NCBI GenBank assembly: GCA_018296165.2
Contig: JACKQL020000028.1
Span: 186,001-250,000, forward strand
Direction of reading: 5' to 3'
DNA length: 64,000 nucleotides
Origin: Termitomyces sp. T153
Lineage: Eukaryota > Basidiomycota > Agaricomycetes > Agaricales > Lyophyllaceae
Part shown: positions 1-10,775 of the stretch, in pieces
Layout of the letters: each line of letters opens with the position of its first letter
How positions within the stretch are numbered: position 1 is the stretch's first letter
Made by a program: the position numbers and the translations under genes
The notes under the pieces: model-generated
What the model saw: the letters and a program-made list of their open reading frames with translations, nothing else
Told to the model about the DNA's origin: nothing
The model's database searches: none

Positions 1-602
1 TTTGAACCTCAGGCATGCCCCTAGAGAATGACTCTGTCAACAAGTTTGTAGATCAGATGAGGAGGGCACAGGAGGAGACAAAAGCTGCATTGGTGAAGGC
101 CAAGAAAGACATGGCATAGTACTATGATTGCAGATGGACACCTGCCCCAGTTTACAAGCCCAGGGACCTTGTGTACTTGGATAGCTCAGACATTAAGACA
201 ACAAGGCCATCCTAGAAGCTGTCACACCATCATCTTGGCTCCTTCACAGTGGAGAAGAAGGTAGGGCCTTTGGCATACCAACTAAAACTCCCAGCAGGCC
301 TCTGCCAACTGCACCTAGTCTTCAATGTGGTCAAGTTATTTCCAGCTCCAGAGGATCCAGTCCCAGGCCATCACCCTAAGCCACCCCCACCACCAGTTCT
401 GGTCAATGATGAGGAGGAGTATGAGGTGGAGGAAATCTTGGACAGCAGGGTATTCTGAGGGAAGTTGCAGTTCAAGGTAAAATGGAAGGGATATGGCATT
501 GAGGACATCTCTAGATGCATCAGGCTTGGTCTGGAACTTCTACCATAGGCATTCCAATGCCCTAAAAGCTATTTGAGGCATCTACCCTATTTTGCCAGCT
601 GA
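1..602 (+). pseudogene. 3' end of a G1 Ty3/Gypsy pol: integrase C-terminus and chromodomain
   Basis: One reading frame can be followed from the window edge to a TGA at 600-602. It begins with the integrase C-terminal region and reaches a GPY/F-like module (VGPLAYQLKLPAG, then an LVFNVVKLFP stretch). It ends in a chromodomain: EEYEVEEILDSR, then KVKWKGYGIEDIS. The chromodomain targets integration to modified chromatin in chromoviruses. The frame is broken by in-frame stops near 117, 213, 456 and 549, several explained by C-to-T changes, so the copy is dead. The 5' part lies outside the window. The domain order and the downstream purine tract and LTR make the assignment secure. Confidence 0.85.
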
Positions 603-651
603 CCAGGCAATTTGTAACTTCTTCTACCCAGTGCATTGAGGTGCCACATTA

Positions 652-664
652 TAGAGGAGGGTTG
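652..664 (+). promoter_or_regulatory. Polypurine tract of G1
   Basis: A purine-rich run (GAGGAGGGTTGA) sits directly before the TGTTAGGGG terminus of the LTR. Its place, 50 bp after the pol stop and abutting the LTR, is that of the plus-strand primer. Confidence 0.6.
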
Positions 665-1106
665 ATGTTAGGGGACATCCCACTTGTTTCCCCTTCTTCT
701 TATCCAGTTCTTGTTAGACTTCCCCCACTATAGTTTTCCTTCATTGTCCTCCCTTCTTCCTATCTATTGGTCCTAGTTTCAGCCCTCAGGCTGCACTGGC
801 TCTCTGTCAATAATTCAGACAAATGTGGCCCCTTTGATACTGCCACTGGCTTATGTAACTGCTGACCAATTGCTGACACATCACTTTTGTCTTTTTTCTC
901 TGTCATACTGTACAGTTGTTTCCCATGCTTCTGAAGCCTCTGAAGCATCACACCTGGCCTAGGGAATCCCCAGACTTGTTCTCTTTGGATTTCCCTTTGC
1001 CAGGTGAGTAGTTATCTCAGTAGACACTGTACAGTACTGAATAAACCTTGGATTTCTCTTTGCCAGCTGTGTGATTGAGCTACAGCCTCCAGAGGTTGCC
1101 CTTACA
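665..1106 (+). mobile_element. G1 LTR (3' LTR of the element at 1-602)
   Basis: A 442-bp segment begins TGTTAGGGG and ends GCCCTTACA, with TGT/ACA ends. A purine tract precedes it and an AATAAA lies near 1040, favouring plus orientation. A second partial copy of its 3' part lies at 6499-6608 (about 75% similar by eye). The right edge is only 6 bp from the stop codon of the minus-strand pol at 1113-4020, so this LTR has pol 3' ends on both sides. No 5-bp target duplication is visible. Confidence 0.6.
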
Positions 1107-1449
1107 GATCCCTTATATGGCACATAGGGCCTCTGAATGTCTCTGGTAGAACTCCTTGACAAGTCTGGGGGCATGTACATTCTCCCGTGGCTCCTAGGAG
1201 ATATCCTTGATTCCATAGCCTTTCTACTTCACCTTGGATTGTAGTCATCTCCAGAATAAATGGCTATCCAGGATTTTCTCCACCTCATATTCCTCATTGT
1301 CATTGACCACCATGGGGGGTAGTGGAGGATCTGGTGTCAAGGAAGAATGGGGAAAACTGGGTGGATGCATGAATGTAGTTGTTGTATTGGAATTTGGTAT
1401 CAGGAAGGAGTTCATCCCAGTCATTTTGGTATATGTTGTGAAAGAGGTG

Positions 1450-1992
1450 GAGATACTGCTCTAACTCCTGGTTTACATGTTCCTTCTGGCCATTGGACTG
1501 TGGGTGGTAGGTGGTAGTGGTGTGGAGCTTCACTCTGAGCAGTTGGTAGAGCTCCCTGGTGAGCTCTGCCACAAATTGTGGTTCCCAATCAGAGACATAG
1601 GCATCAGAGAGGCCATGGAGCTTCCAGACATTCCTCTGGTACAGGTTTGTGGTATCCATGGTAGAGCAGGTGGTGTGGGTCTGAACAAAGTGTGCTTGCT
1701 TGCCATACAAATCTACCACCACCAGGATTGCATTGTAACTGTGGGCATCAGAGAGCTCTACAATGAAGTCCACAGAAGCCATGCTCCATTATTCTGTGGG
1801 CATGAGTAGTGGGTGTAACTGTCCATAGAGGAGTTGGCATTAGGGCTTGGTCCAGAGGCAGAGATTGCATGTACTAGTGTAGGACCCAATATACTGGGAC
1901 ATCTGGGGCCACTAGTAGTTCCACAATACTAGCTCCAGTGTCTGCCACCATCCAGGGTGCTCAGCAATGCAAGAGTTGTGGTGTTGCTCCAC
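1450..1992 (-). repeat. Left arm of 543-bp inverted repeat (integrase)
   Basis: The reverse complement of 1450-1992 matches 5954-6496 with no gap (paired coordinates always sum to 7946). I saw no mismatch on reading it through. The arm spans the end of the zinc region and the integrase core. Confidence 0.9.
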
Positions 1993-3894
1993 AATCCTCT
2001 GGCAGAGCTGTGAAACATTGGAGACATAGATACAGTCTCAGAAGGTCAGGATTCCATCTTGGAGGGCCCATTTGTCTGCACAGACTGCCTTGGCACCAGT
2101 GATATGCCCTGACTTTAGTGTCCAAGCAGCTTGTGCCACAAGTTCCCCCTGCTGACTGTTCCAATTACCCTGCTGTATGTCCCAGAGAATGTCTGCTTCT
2201 GCTCCCTTGACAGCTAGACCCTTCATGGCTCCATGGCTCAGATGGCAAACAATTTGGGGCAGAGGAGCATGATGTTGCTGTTATCCCCTTTTGTGCCATG
2301 GTCTGCTCTCCAAAACAGGGTTTCTGGTTTCCCCAAGCTCTGGCCAGGCTTGTGGTGCAAAGAGAAGTCAAAGTTAGTGAGGTAAAGGGACTACTGGGCC
2401 TGTCAGCAATTGAGCTTCTTGGCTGTTCAGAAGTATTCAAGGTTCTTGTAATCCATCCAAACCTCAAACTTGTGCTGCACACCTTCTAGGAGGTGCTGCC
2501 ACTCCTCAAATGACTGGATGATGGCCAGCATCTCCTTGTCATGGATCTCATAGTTCTGCTCCACCACATTCAGGCTCTTGGAGTAAAAGGCCACCAGATG
2601 CCACTTCCCATCCTCCAAAGATTGCTGCAAGAGCACCACCTCAGTGGCAAAGTCAGAGCTGTTGGCCTCCACCTGGAAGGGAGAATTGTCATCCAGAAAG
2701 AGGAGGACAGGTCTGGAGGTCACAGTGCACTTGAGAGTGTCAAAGGCCATCTGCTCCAGAGGTCCCCAACTCCATGGAACATCCTTTCCCATGAGGTCAA
2801 ATAGTGGATGGGTGTGGTGCAAGAAGTCCTGGATGAATCCTCAGTAGAAGTTTGCAAAACCAAGGAATGCCTGCACTTCCTTCTTGTTCTTGGGCTCCAG
2901 CCACTCCACCATGCCTGCTACCTTCACTGGGTCCATTTCTGTGGTTTCATGCAATATGATCAGGCCCAGGTACTCAATCTGGGTTTGTTCAAACTTGCAT
3001 TTCTCCAGCTTGAGGTATAGTTGGTGCTAGCAGAGGTGTTCCAGGACAAGATGAGTGATCTGACAGTGTTCCTCCAGCATTTTGGTATAGATGAGGATGT
3101 TGTCAAGGTACACACACACTATGCATTCTGCTATGAGGTCCCAGAAGATGTTGTTCATCATAGTCTGGAAGGTGGTGGGGCTATTGGTGAGTCCAAAGAA
3201 CATAATGAATAGCTCAAACAATCCTCAGTTGGTCTGGAAGGCAGCCTTCCACTCATCTCCCTCCTGAATGCACACATTGTTGTAACCCCACCAGACATCC
3301 AGCTTAGTGAAGTATTGTGCACCCCAGAAGTTGTTGATGAGCTTGGAGATGAGGAGGAGAGGGTAATGGTTCTTCATTGTCATGGCATTGAGTACCCAGT
3401 AGTTCTAGACCAGTTGGAGGGAGCCATCCTTCTTTTTGATGAAGAAGACCAGAGAAGCCATCAGAGACTTGGATGAGCAGATGTGACTGGAGTCCAGATT
3501 CTCCTGTAGGAATGCATCAAGCTCATCCTGTTCCTGGGGCGCAAGCAGATAGACCTTACAGCTGGAGGGTGCCAAGTCTAGTAGCAGTTTGATGGCATGG
3601 TCCCACCTCTTGCACTCTGGAAGTGAATTGAATAAAGCTTTGGAGAACACATCCTCAAATACATGAACATAGGGGGGTATCACATTCTGGAACTCTTAAG
3701 GCATGGCATTAGCCACAAATGCCTAGGCCAGCCATTGAGACATGGTCTGGCTAACCCAGATCTCTACAATGGAGGGCAGCAGGTGTACAGTGGTAGCATA
3801 GATTTGATCCCCCACTTCTACCACTTTGTCCAGGAGCAGCTTGTATATGCCACCAAACTCTCCTCCATGCTCCTCCTCCAGGGCTCTGCTGCTG

Positions 3895-4020
3895 CTCCAA
3901 TTGTCCTTGTAGAGGGCCTCTCTACAAGTGAATGCAAGAGGTGGGGGATCCAGAAGGTCTAGATCTGCAAAGGGGAGAGGGCTAGCATGACATGTGCAGA
4001 TGGCTGTGTGCTCCCAAACT
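3895..4020 (-). repeat. Left arm of 126-bp inverted repeat (protease-RT linker)
   Basis: The reverse complement matches 5829-5954 (paired coordinates sum to 9849) with one mismatch noticed (GCTAGC versus GCCAGC). With the partner arm it flanks the gag-protease segment 4021-5828, which could therefore flip by recombination between the arms. Confidence 0.88.
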
Positions 4021-5828
4021 CAGGTGCAACTAATGCAATTATCTCTTACCCACTATACTACTAAACTCTCTACCCTCCATCAAACAACTAATCTGATCTC
4101 CTAATCACTCCAGGCATTGCTTGAACACCTACCCCCTAACTCCACCCCTCCTGCAGCTATGGAACCAGCCCCAACTGCATCTGCACCTGTTCCTGCAGCT
4201 CTAGTGACCTTACAGCCATGGATTCCATGTCCTGCACTACTAGACATGTATGACAGCACCTGCTCCAGTGGTGAGCAATTCCTGCAGTCCTGCCTCACCT
4301 ATATTCACCTCAACAGAGACACCTTCAACTCTGATGTGTTGAAAATAGCCTGGGTGCTGTTGTACATAAAGACCAGACATGCCTCTACTTATGTGCTGTG
4401 AGTCTTCTGCTGCTCTGGAGGTGTTAGAAGCTTTCTGGACTGGGCCACCTTTGAGAAGGACTTCCATGTGGAGTTTTTTTCATTAGACCCTGCCAAGACT
4501 GCAGCCTTGATGCTACATAATACAGAGCAGTACAAACAAGGGAAGTGTATGTTAGATGAGTACATTGATTTGTTCTAGGCTCTGGTCAGGCAGGCTGCTT
4601 ACCCCAATGGCCTCCAACTATGCCTTACTTTCTGGGATGGCTTGCACCCCACACTGGTGGAACACATTGACAATCTGGCAGAGGGTTACCCTGATGATGA
4701 AAAGATTGCATTGTGGTACAAGGTGGCCTGGGACCAATGGCAACTCATGAAGATCTGGAGAGAGCTCTGCCACCCCCATTCTGCACTGCACCCAGCTCCA
4801 ATCAGCAATCTCCACCACCCTGCACCTGCCTGTCCAATGCTGGCCTTTACTCTGGCTATCCCTGCAGCATGCCCCCTGCCACTGGGGATCCCCATAGACA
4901 TGGATGCTGCCAGGCAGCTCTGTGCTGCCCTGCTGCTGTGCCAGAGATGCTAGAAGCCTGGGCCCTTTGCACAGCACTGCCTCCTGGGCCTGGAGGTACA
5001 CTACCTTTTCATAGCAGAGCAGGAGGAACTTCTCCTGCAGCTGCTGGCTGCAAAGCATGCTGCTGGAGCTCCATTGCTGAATGAGCCTACACCAAAGTTG
5101 ACTCCAGAGGAGATCAGTGCATGCATCTCACCTCCAGAGCTGGAGGGGGATTTTTAGTTGAGCAATGGATGAGGTGTACACCTCTGTTGCTGGGTGCTAA
5201 CAGGTTCTTGTATCTGTCAATAGAAAATGAAACTGCTTTTTCCAATGCCCTTCATTCTGAGATAGAAGAACCTCAATGCCCCCCTTCAGACATACAAATA
5301 CTAAGTCTGGAGCCCCCACTGAGCTTTCCAACACTGCCAAAGGTCTGTTGGTGTGGCCCTGCTTGGGCACATCAAATGCCCTGACAGTATATGATGGCCT
5401 CCACTGCATCTGCCCACTCCCTGCACTTCAATGTGGAGATTGAGATGACAGGCACAAAGCCATAGAGTTATGGCTCTTCTAGACAGTAGAGCAATGGGAC
5501 TGTTCCTGGACTCAAAGTTTGTCAAATGCCATGGCCTGACCATGCAGCCCCTCCCCAAGCCCATTCCTGTTTACAATATTGACAGAATGCCTAATGAAGC
5601 AGGTGCCATCAACTCCATGGTTGATCTGGTCCTCTGTTATGAGAACCATGCAGAGCATGCTGTATTTGCTGTTACCAGCTTGGGAAGGCAGGACATGATC
5701 CTTGGTTTCACATGGCTCTAAGAGCACAACCCCAAGGTCAATTGGACCAAAGGGGAGGTAACCATGAGCAGGTGCCCCCAGAAGTATTCTGCCTGTGCTG
5801 TAGAGGACAGAGCAGAGCACTGGACCCA

Positions 5829-5954
5829 AGTTTGGGAGCACACAGCCATCTGCACATGTCATGCCAGCCCTCTCCCCTTTGCAGATCTAGACCTTCTGGA
5901 TCCCCCACCTCTTGCATTCACTTGTAGAGAGGCCCTCTACAAGGACAATTGGAG
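5829..5954 (+). repeat. Right arm of 126-bp inverted repeat
   Basis: Reverse-complement partner of 3895-4020. It abuts the right arm of the longer repeat at 5954, so the two arms together are the minus element with a 1.9-kb internal deletion. Confidence 0.88.
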
Positions 5955-6496
5955 TGGAGCAACACCACAACTCTTGCATTGCTGAGCACCCTGGATGGTG
6001 GCAGACACTGGAGCTAGTATTGTGGAACTACTAGTGGCCCCAGATGTCCCAGTATATTGGGTCCTACACTAGTACATGCAATCTCTGCCTCTGGACCAAG
6101 CCCTAATGCCAACTCCTCTATGGACAGTTACACCCACTACTCATGCCCACAGAATAATGGAGCATGGCTTCTGTGGACTTCATTGTAGAGCTCTCTGATG
6201 CCCACAGTTACAATGCAATCCTGGTGGTGGTAGATTTGTATGGCAAGCAAGCACACTTTGTTCAGACCCACACCACCTGCTCTACCATGGATACCACAAA
6301 CCTGTACCAGAGGAATGTCTGGAAGCTCCATGGCCTCTCTGATGCCTATGTCTCTGATTGGGAACCACAATTTGTGGCAGAGCTCACCAGGGAGCTCTAC
6401 CAACTGCTCAGAGTGAAGCTCCACACCACTACCACCTACCACCCACAGTCCAATGGCCAGAAGGAACATGTAAACCAGGAGTTAGAGCAGTATCTC
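5954..6496 (+). repeat. Right arm of 543-bp inverted repeat (integrase)
   Basis: Reverse-complement partner of 1450-1992. Both arms translate to the same integrase segment over more than 110 residues, including shared in-frame stops. Confidence 0.9.
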
Positions 6497-6498
6497 TG

Positions 6499-6608
6499 CT
6501 AGGTGATTAGTTACTGATTGTATTGTTGTCTACTACACTAATATACTTTGGATTCCCCTCTGCTAGCTGTGTGACTCTGATCCATTGCTCCAGAGGTTGC
6601 CCTTACAG
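6499..6608 (+). mobile_element. G1 LTR fragment (3' part)
   Basis: The segment ends CCAGAGGTTGCCCTTACA like the LTR at 665-1106 and shares the preceding GCTGTGTGA stretch. Only the last ~110 bp are present, joined directly to the broken integrase. Confidence 0.55.
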
Positions 6609-6823
6609 TGTCTCCCATACAAGAGGCCTCTGCATAGTAAGCATTGATGTTGCCTTTGCTTAAACTAGTGTAGCCATACTTTAGCCAGCTCTACTTACAT
6701 AAAACTCCCTACATATCCCTTATTCCATATCCCTCAATTTAATGCCATTAACCCCAGAAATGTGTGACCAAACTAAGTCTTTTTACTTATTTTGATTTTG
6801 TTAAGTAAAACTTTGATTTTTCA

Positions 6824-8320
6824 TCAGCCTTTGGGGCTATTGTCTGACCCATTCCCATCATGGTCTAGAGGCTCATGAAGCCTTATAGATCCAAATGACA
6901 GATCTGATATAGCATTTCCAGCAGGCTTTTGTAGTTCTTCCCTCAACTCTTTTAGCTTTTCTGGAGTGATATCTACCCACTGCTCTAGGCTCTGAGATAG
7001 CTCCAGTTGTTTTCAAGCTTTGTAGGGGACTACTCTAAAGGCTGCTGCCCTAGTCTGCAAAACTGATCCATCTAGCTCTGCCACAATGTAATTACCACCT
7101 CTAGTCTTAGTAGTTACTACCATTGGACTATGAAAGTGGGGAAGCATTTTAGCACTGTGTGAACTTTCTGTAATCATATTCTTGACCAAGACCAAGTCCA
7201 AAGGCTTGAAATTGAAGTCTTTGATAGAGTTCTTATGCTCTTCTGCAAACTTCAAGGCCCATTGGAGTTTGTCCTTCCCAACTCTCTCTCTCATCTCTTC
7301 TACATGTTGGTGGTGCTTGGCTAAAGCCCTAGCATGATAACCAATCAACTCTTCTGTAGATAATGGCCCTTCTGGTAATTCTATTAACTAGGTAGCCTCT
7401 ACCAAGTCTAAAGGTAGAGTTGGATGAGCCCTAGTGACCATGAAGTATGGTGAACATCCAAATCTCTGCCAGATAGTGATGCAATCACTCCACATTATAT
7501 GGAAGAAGAACCAAAACCATTTTGTTCAATCTTCACAAGCTTTGAATAAGGCCTGCCTGACATCCTAATGTGGTCTCTCAATCTTGCCATTAGCTTGAGA
7601 GTAGTATGGAGAGATGGCAATACCTCTGATTCCATATTTACTTTCTATCCAAGCTGTGACCTTCTTGAATTGTTCAGCATTGTCAGTGATGATCTCTGCA
7701 ATGCAGCCCAAATGACAGATCACATCCTCAAACAACCATTGACCAATTGTTTTATGGTTTTCCTTGTGCAGAGGTCTCCCTTCCATCCATGAAGACAATG
7801 CACACCTACCATGGACAATATACTTACAGCCATTTGAAGCTGGAGTTATGTGCATGGTATCAATGTGGATTGTTTGGAAGATAGAGGGAGTATAGGTCAC
7901 TGTGGGAGCTCTGTTTACAACTGTCTTCTGATGTATCTGACAGTTGTGACAAGTCCCAACATACCACTGCACATCTCCATTAATTCCTGGCCACCAAAGC
8001 CATTCTCATATTAACATTTTGGTTGCATAAGTCCCTCTATGACCCAAGACATCATGGGCTGATTTCAGCATGAACATCTGCCTATCAATATTGACTACTA
8101 GCTTATGCCTGGCCTCATGATTGTGCTTGTACAGTCTCCCCTTGAAGAACTATCTTGTAAACCTCTTGAACTTGTCTGGGTCCCAACCCTGCAAACCTTC
8201 AGGTTTTTTGCTTGGGTCTTGTAGCCAGCTTTGTACAATTAGTAGCAAGTCATCCCACTGTTCACTCTCACCTCCCTTTCTATGTTCTAAGTAGGCTTGT
8301 AAGTCTGCTTCCTTTTCTTC
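6824..8320 (-). pseudogene. G3 Gypsy pol 3' fragment: zinc finger, integrase core and C-terminus
   Basis: A single minus frame runs from about 8320 to tandem TGA codons at 6821-6826. It matches the intact G3 pol at 63080-64000 closely. Recognisable parts are an upstream spacer (VQSWLQDPSKKPEG), the HHCC finger (HDVLGHRGTYATK, CHNC), the integrase core (IDTMHITPASNGCKYIVHGR, IITDNAEQF, NGKIERPH) and a C-terminal region (LPHFHSPMVVTTKTRGGNYIV). In-frame stops (for example near 7013, 7385 and 8010) kill it. Because the intact G3 copy is cut by the window edge, this fragment shows how the G3 pol ends. The RT half is missing, and the right end is joined to a truncated G2 LTR at 8320/8321. Confidence 0.85.
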
Positions 8321-8945
8321 CTCGAGATACAAAACAATAATGAAAATAATAACAGAATAGAGACAAGACAAGACTGGGAGACTGAGAGTAAGAAAATGAG
8401 ACATGGAACACAAAACACGAGAGAGAAACAATCAGACCATAGGTAATGTTAAGCAATATCAATACTAGAGTACAAAGAGCTACTCTATGTCTTATATACT
8501 GGCTACTAGAGAGCTCTGGGGAACGTCGGCTGTGGCAGCGGGGCTTGGTGGAGCTCAACAGAGTTGATGGGTGTCAGTTACAATCAGAGGGTGGGCCATG
8601 TTGATATGTTGATGGGATCAATTGGTGACATGGGCTGTTCCAAGATCATTGTGATACTCCAAAATAAGTTGGAGGAATCAGGGTGTCGAGTTGATGACAT
8701 GTAATGGGGTCAGGCATGGCAGGGGAATGGTCCCAGGGGTTCAGGAGATTCAGGGGAAGTGTCACTGACTGCAGAGAAGACATTGGAGTTGGCCAGGGGG
8801 CTGTCAGAGTTAGCTGAGGATGCATCAGAGTAGGCCAGAGTGGGTGCAGAGCACTGTGGAAGTTTGGCGAGGCATTGGGAGAGGTTCTGGGGGGGGCGGG
8901 GGGTCATTGGGCAATGTGCAGGGGTCCAGGGAATGGATTGTGACA
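8321..8945 (-). mobile_element. G2 LTR 'a', truncated (3' LTR of the split element 8321-13615 / 24349-25186)
   Basis: In minus orientation it starts at 8945 with TGTCACAATCC. It contains the G2 TATA motif, then the start-site block near 8440 (AGTATTGATATTG, one change from the other copies). It stops abruptly at TTTTGTATCTC where the G3 pol fragment begins, so about 500 bp of U5 side are lost. A purine tract lies immediately to its right. Confidence 0.82.
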
Positions 8946-8960
8946 TCACCCCCTCTTTCA
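8946..8960 (-). promoter_or_regulatory. G2 polypurine tract
   Basis: On the minus strand TGAAAGAGGGGGTGA abuts the LTR start. Counterparts lie at 14599-14613 and 47659-47672. Confidence 0.75.
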
Positions 8961-9164
8961 ACATTGAGACCCTGGAGATGTGGGGTGCAGGTCGGGGATT
9001 GGCAGGGGTGTGTGAGTCAAAGCCAAGTAATATTGATCAATCTGCAGCAAATGATGGCAGCGTGGGAGGCAAAGTCAAAGCATGGTTGCTGCTTTGTCAG
9101 GGGGTTCTTCCCAATCAATTAAAAGACTTGGACATATCCCAGAGTTCCCCCAAAAATTTCTTCC

Positions 9165-10775
9165 ATGTCCTCCAATCACTCAGCTCCATGGTTTTTCAAT
9201 GCGGATGAGGTGGTGGTGTACAACAGTGAGGAGGTGGAGTTTGAGTGCCAGCACTGGGTCAGTGCCATGTACTGGGGTCATATGTAGTGTCTACTTATTT
9301 TTTTGGGGTAATTGATGGAGCTTTGCAGGGTGGGTTGCAATGGTATTGGGCTCTTTTGGGGGCTCTACTCAAGAGAGGGGCTTGGGATGGACTAGAGTTC
9401 ATCCTGTGCAGTCAAGTTTGGCAGCAGAGGGCAGAGAGGGAGTTCTGCAGGTGCAGCAAGTTCCACAGGCAAAGGTGATGGCAGAGGAGTTTGCGAGGGT
9501 GTTGGCACAGGCTTAGGGCCCTCCAATGCTGGAGTGGTGTTTGAACCAAGCCCTGGTAGTTTTCAAGCCCTTTTGGTCACGTTTACTGACTGGTTGATTA
9601 TAGTGTACCCTTTGTGCTTGACAGAGTGAGCTGTGCAAATTTGATGGGCCCTCTATGGGCTCACAACATGACACCTCTGTGTGCCTTCTATACCATGCAA
9701 GGCATAAGAAGTGCTCAATTTTGTTGGAGTGGTGGGCAGCGTGCATTGCTGCAGAGCAGGGGTGGGATGAGGGTTGGGTGTGAAAGCAACTCAGCGAGGC
9801 GTGGAAGGCCAGAGTGTTGGGGGAGGAGAGTGCGGGGTGACCTGCAGGGAAGGTGGGATCTCTGTAGGGTGGGCGGAGAGAGGGGGTGCTGGCAGTAGTG
9901 GACAAGGGGAAATGGAAGGCCTCCCCGCTGTTGGAGGTGGGGCCCAGCAAGAGGCTGTGGGGACACAAGTCAATGGTGGGGCCTCCAGGACCTCACTTCT
10001 ACTCTGTTACCTTGGGCGCACCATTGGAACAGGCTTCAAGTTCCCCAGAGCCCCTGCCTTCAATCACAGAGGTTTTCTTATGTTGGCAGGTGGAGACTTT
10101 GATGATGGTGTTGATGGCATGAGAGGGAGAGCTCTGATGGGTAAGGGAGGATCTGGATGTGGCACAGAGGGAGAAGGAGGTGCTGCAGTGGGAGCAGGAC
10201 ACCTCAGTGCAAGTGGTAACAGAGCAGGTGTTGGAGGTGTGGAGTTTGCAGGAGTGTCTGATGCAGTGGGAGGTACAACCCACAGAGGTGGCGGAGGAGC
10301 AGCAGGTGGCATTGGAGGGTGGTTCATTGTGGGCAGAGCTGGAGGCAGCGGGGCAGAGGGAGGATTGGTTGGCCAGTGAGGCTGCCTTGGGCCATGCAGG
10401 GGTCCTTCATAAGTATCTCCCCAGTTCTCCATTCTGTTGCTAATGAATTGTTTTTGGTTAGGCTGGGTGCAGGAGTACTGAATTCTTCTAGACGGTGCCT
10501 CCATGGCACTGGCATTGATCTAGGACGGGTTGACACAAATGTCTGTGAATCACCCTCCGGAGCTTCAGCAGGGGATGGCAAGGATGGGGAGGTTGCTGAC
10601 AGGGCATCAGCAGTGCAACATGGTGGCCTTAGAGTCATGGTGGGAGGTAGTGGTGGATGCGGGGGAGGCCTTGCTGGGGTTGGTGGAGGTTCTAGCAGTG
10701 GTGCAGGCCTAAATGGAGATTGATTTGGAGATCAGGAAGGAAGGAAGGGGGTTTTCCAAGGGGGGGAGGGGTTGA
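9165..10775 (+). pseudogene. G2 antisense gene, copy A (Zn2Cys6-like protein)
   Basis: This gene lies on the strand opposite to the element's pol, 204 bp from the purine tract. Exon 1 (ATG at 9165) begins MSSNHSAPWFF and ends in the shared block EEFARVLAQA-GPPMLEWC. Intron 1 is 9556-9603 (48 nt, ends TATAG). Exon 2 carries the cysteine cluster CX2C-X6-C-X15-C-X2-Y-X6-C, with the fifth cysteine now tyrosine. It continues with a Gly/Pro-rich stretch (GPARGCG) and a Glu/Gln-rich, coiled-coil-like part. Intron 2 is 10409-10461, with its donor mutated to ATAAGT. Exon 3 has the shared block LLTGHQQCNMVALESWWEVV. Several nonsense changes make it non-functional. The DNA-binding role is inferred only from the cysteine spacing. 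Confidence 0.7.

Larger units (their letters stand above)
1113..4020 (-). pseudogene. G1 Gypsy pol remnant: RT, RNase H, integrase, chromodomain
   Basis: Read on the minus strand from 4020 to 1113. A protease-RT linker is followed by RT: an FFIKKKDGSLQLV motif near 3410, then LTNSPTTFQTMMNNIF and the catalytic YLDN (decayed from YLDD) near 3070-3190. RNase H follows at 2427-2822 (FQVEANSSDFATE, YEIHDKEMLAII). The integrase zinc region (HHNSC..H, CNLC) is near 1870-1990, the integrase core at 1300-1782 (VDFIVELSDAH, NGQKEHVNQELEQYL), and the chromodomain (NEEYEVEKILDSHLF) ends with a TAA at 1113-1115. There are many in-frame stops and at least one frameshift between integrase and chromodomain. 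Gag and most of protease are absent from this strand but lie next to it, inverted, at 4117-5830. Confidence 0.85.
4117..6498 (+). pseudogene. G1 Gypsy gag-protease joined to integrase, RT/RNase H deleted
   Basis: One plus frame with scattered stops runs from 4117 to about 5955. A proline/alanine-rich start is followed by a Retrotrans_gag-type domain (SGEQFLQSCLTYIHLN, FEKDFHVEFFSLDPAKTAA, EQYKQGKCMLDEYIDLF). At 5470 comes a retropepsin (VMALLDSRAMGLFLDSKFV, then DMILGFTWL) in which the DSG active site reads DSR. At 5954 the sequence jumps from the protease-RT linker straight into integrase, skipping the part equivalent to 1993-3894 of the minus copy. The join shows GGAG microhomology. The integrase breaks off at 6496 and is followed by an LTR fragment. 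Non-functional. Confidence 0.82.

Noticed and set aside
6137..6469. 110-codon frame repeated identically at 1477-1809
   Set aside because: Shadow of the duplicated integrase on the other strand; it only reflects the perfect inverted repeat.
9774..10379. 201-codon Gly-rich plus-strand frame
   Set aside because: Wrong phase over exon 2 of antisense gene copy A; the phase carrying the shared GPSKR-like and Glu-rich blocks is different.
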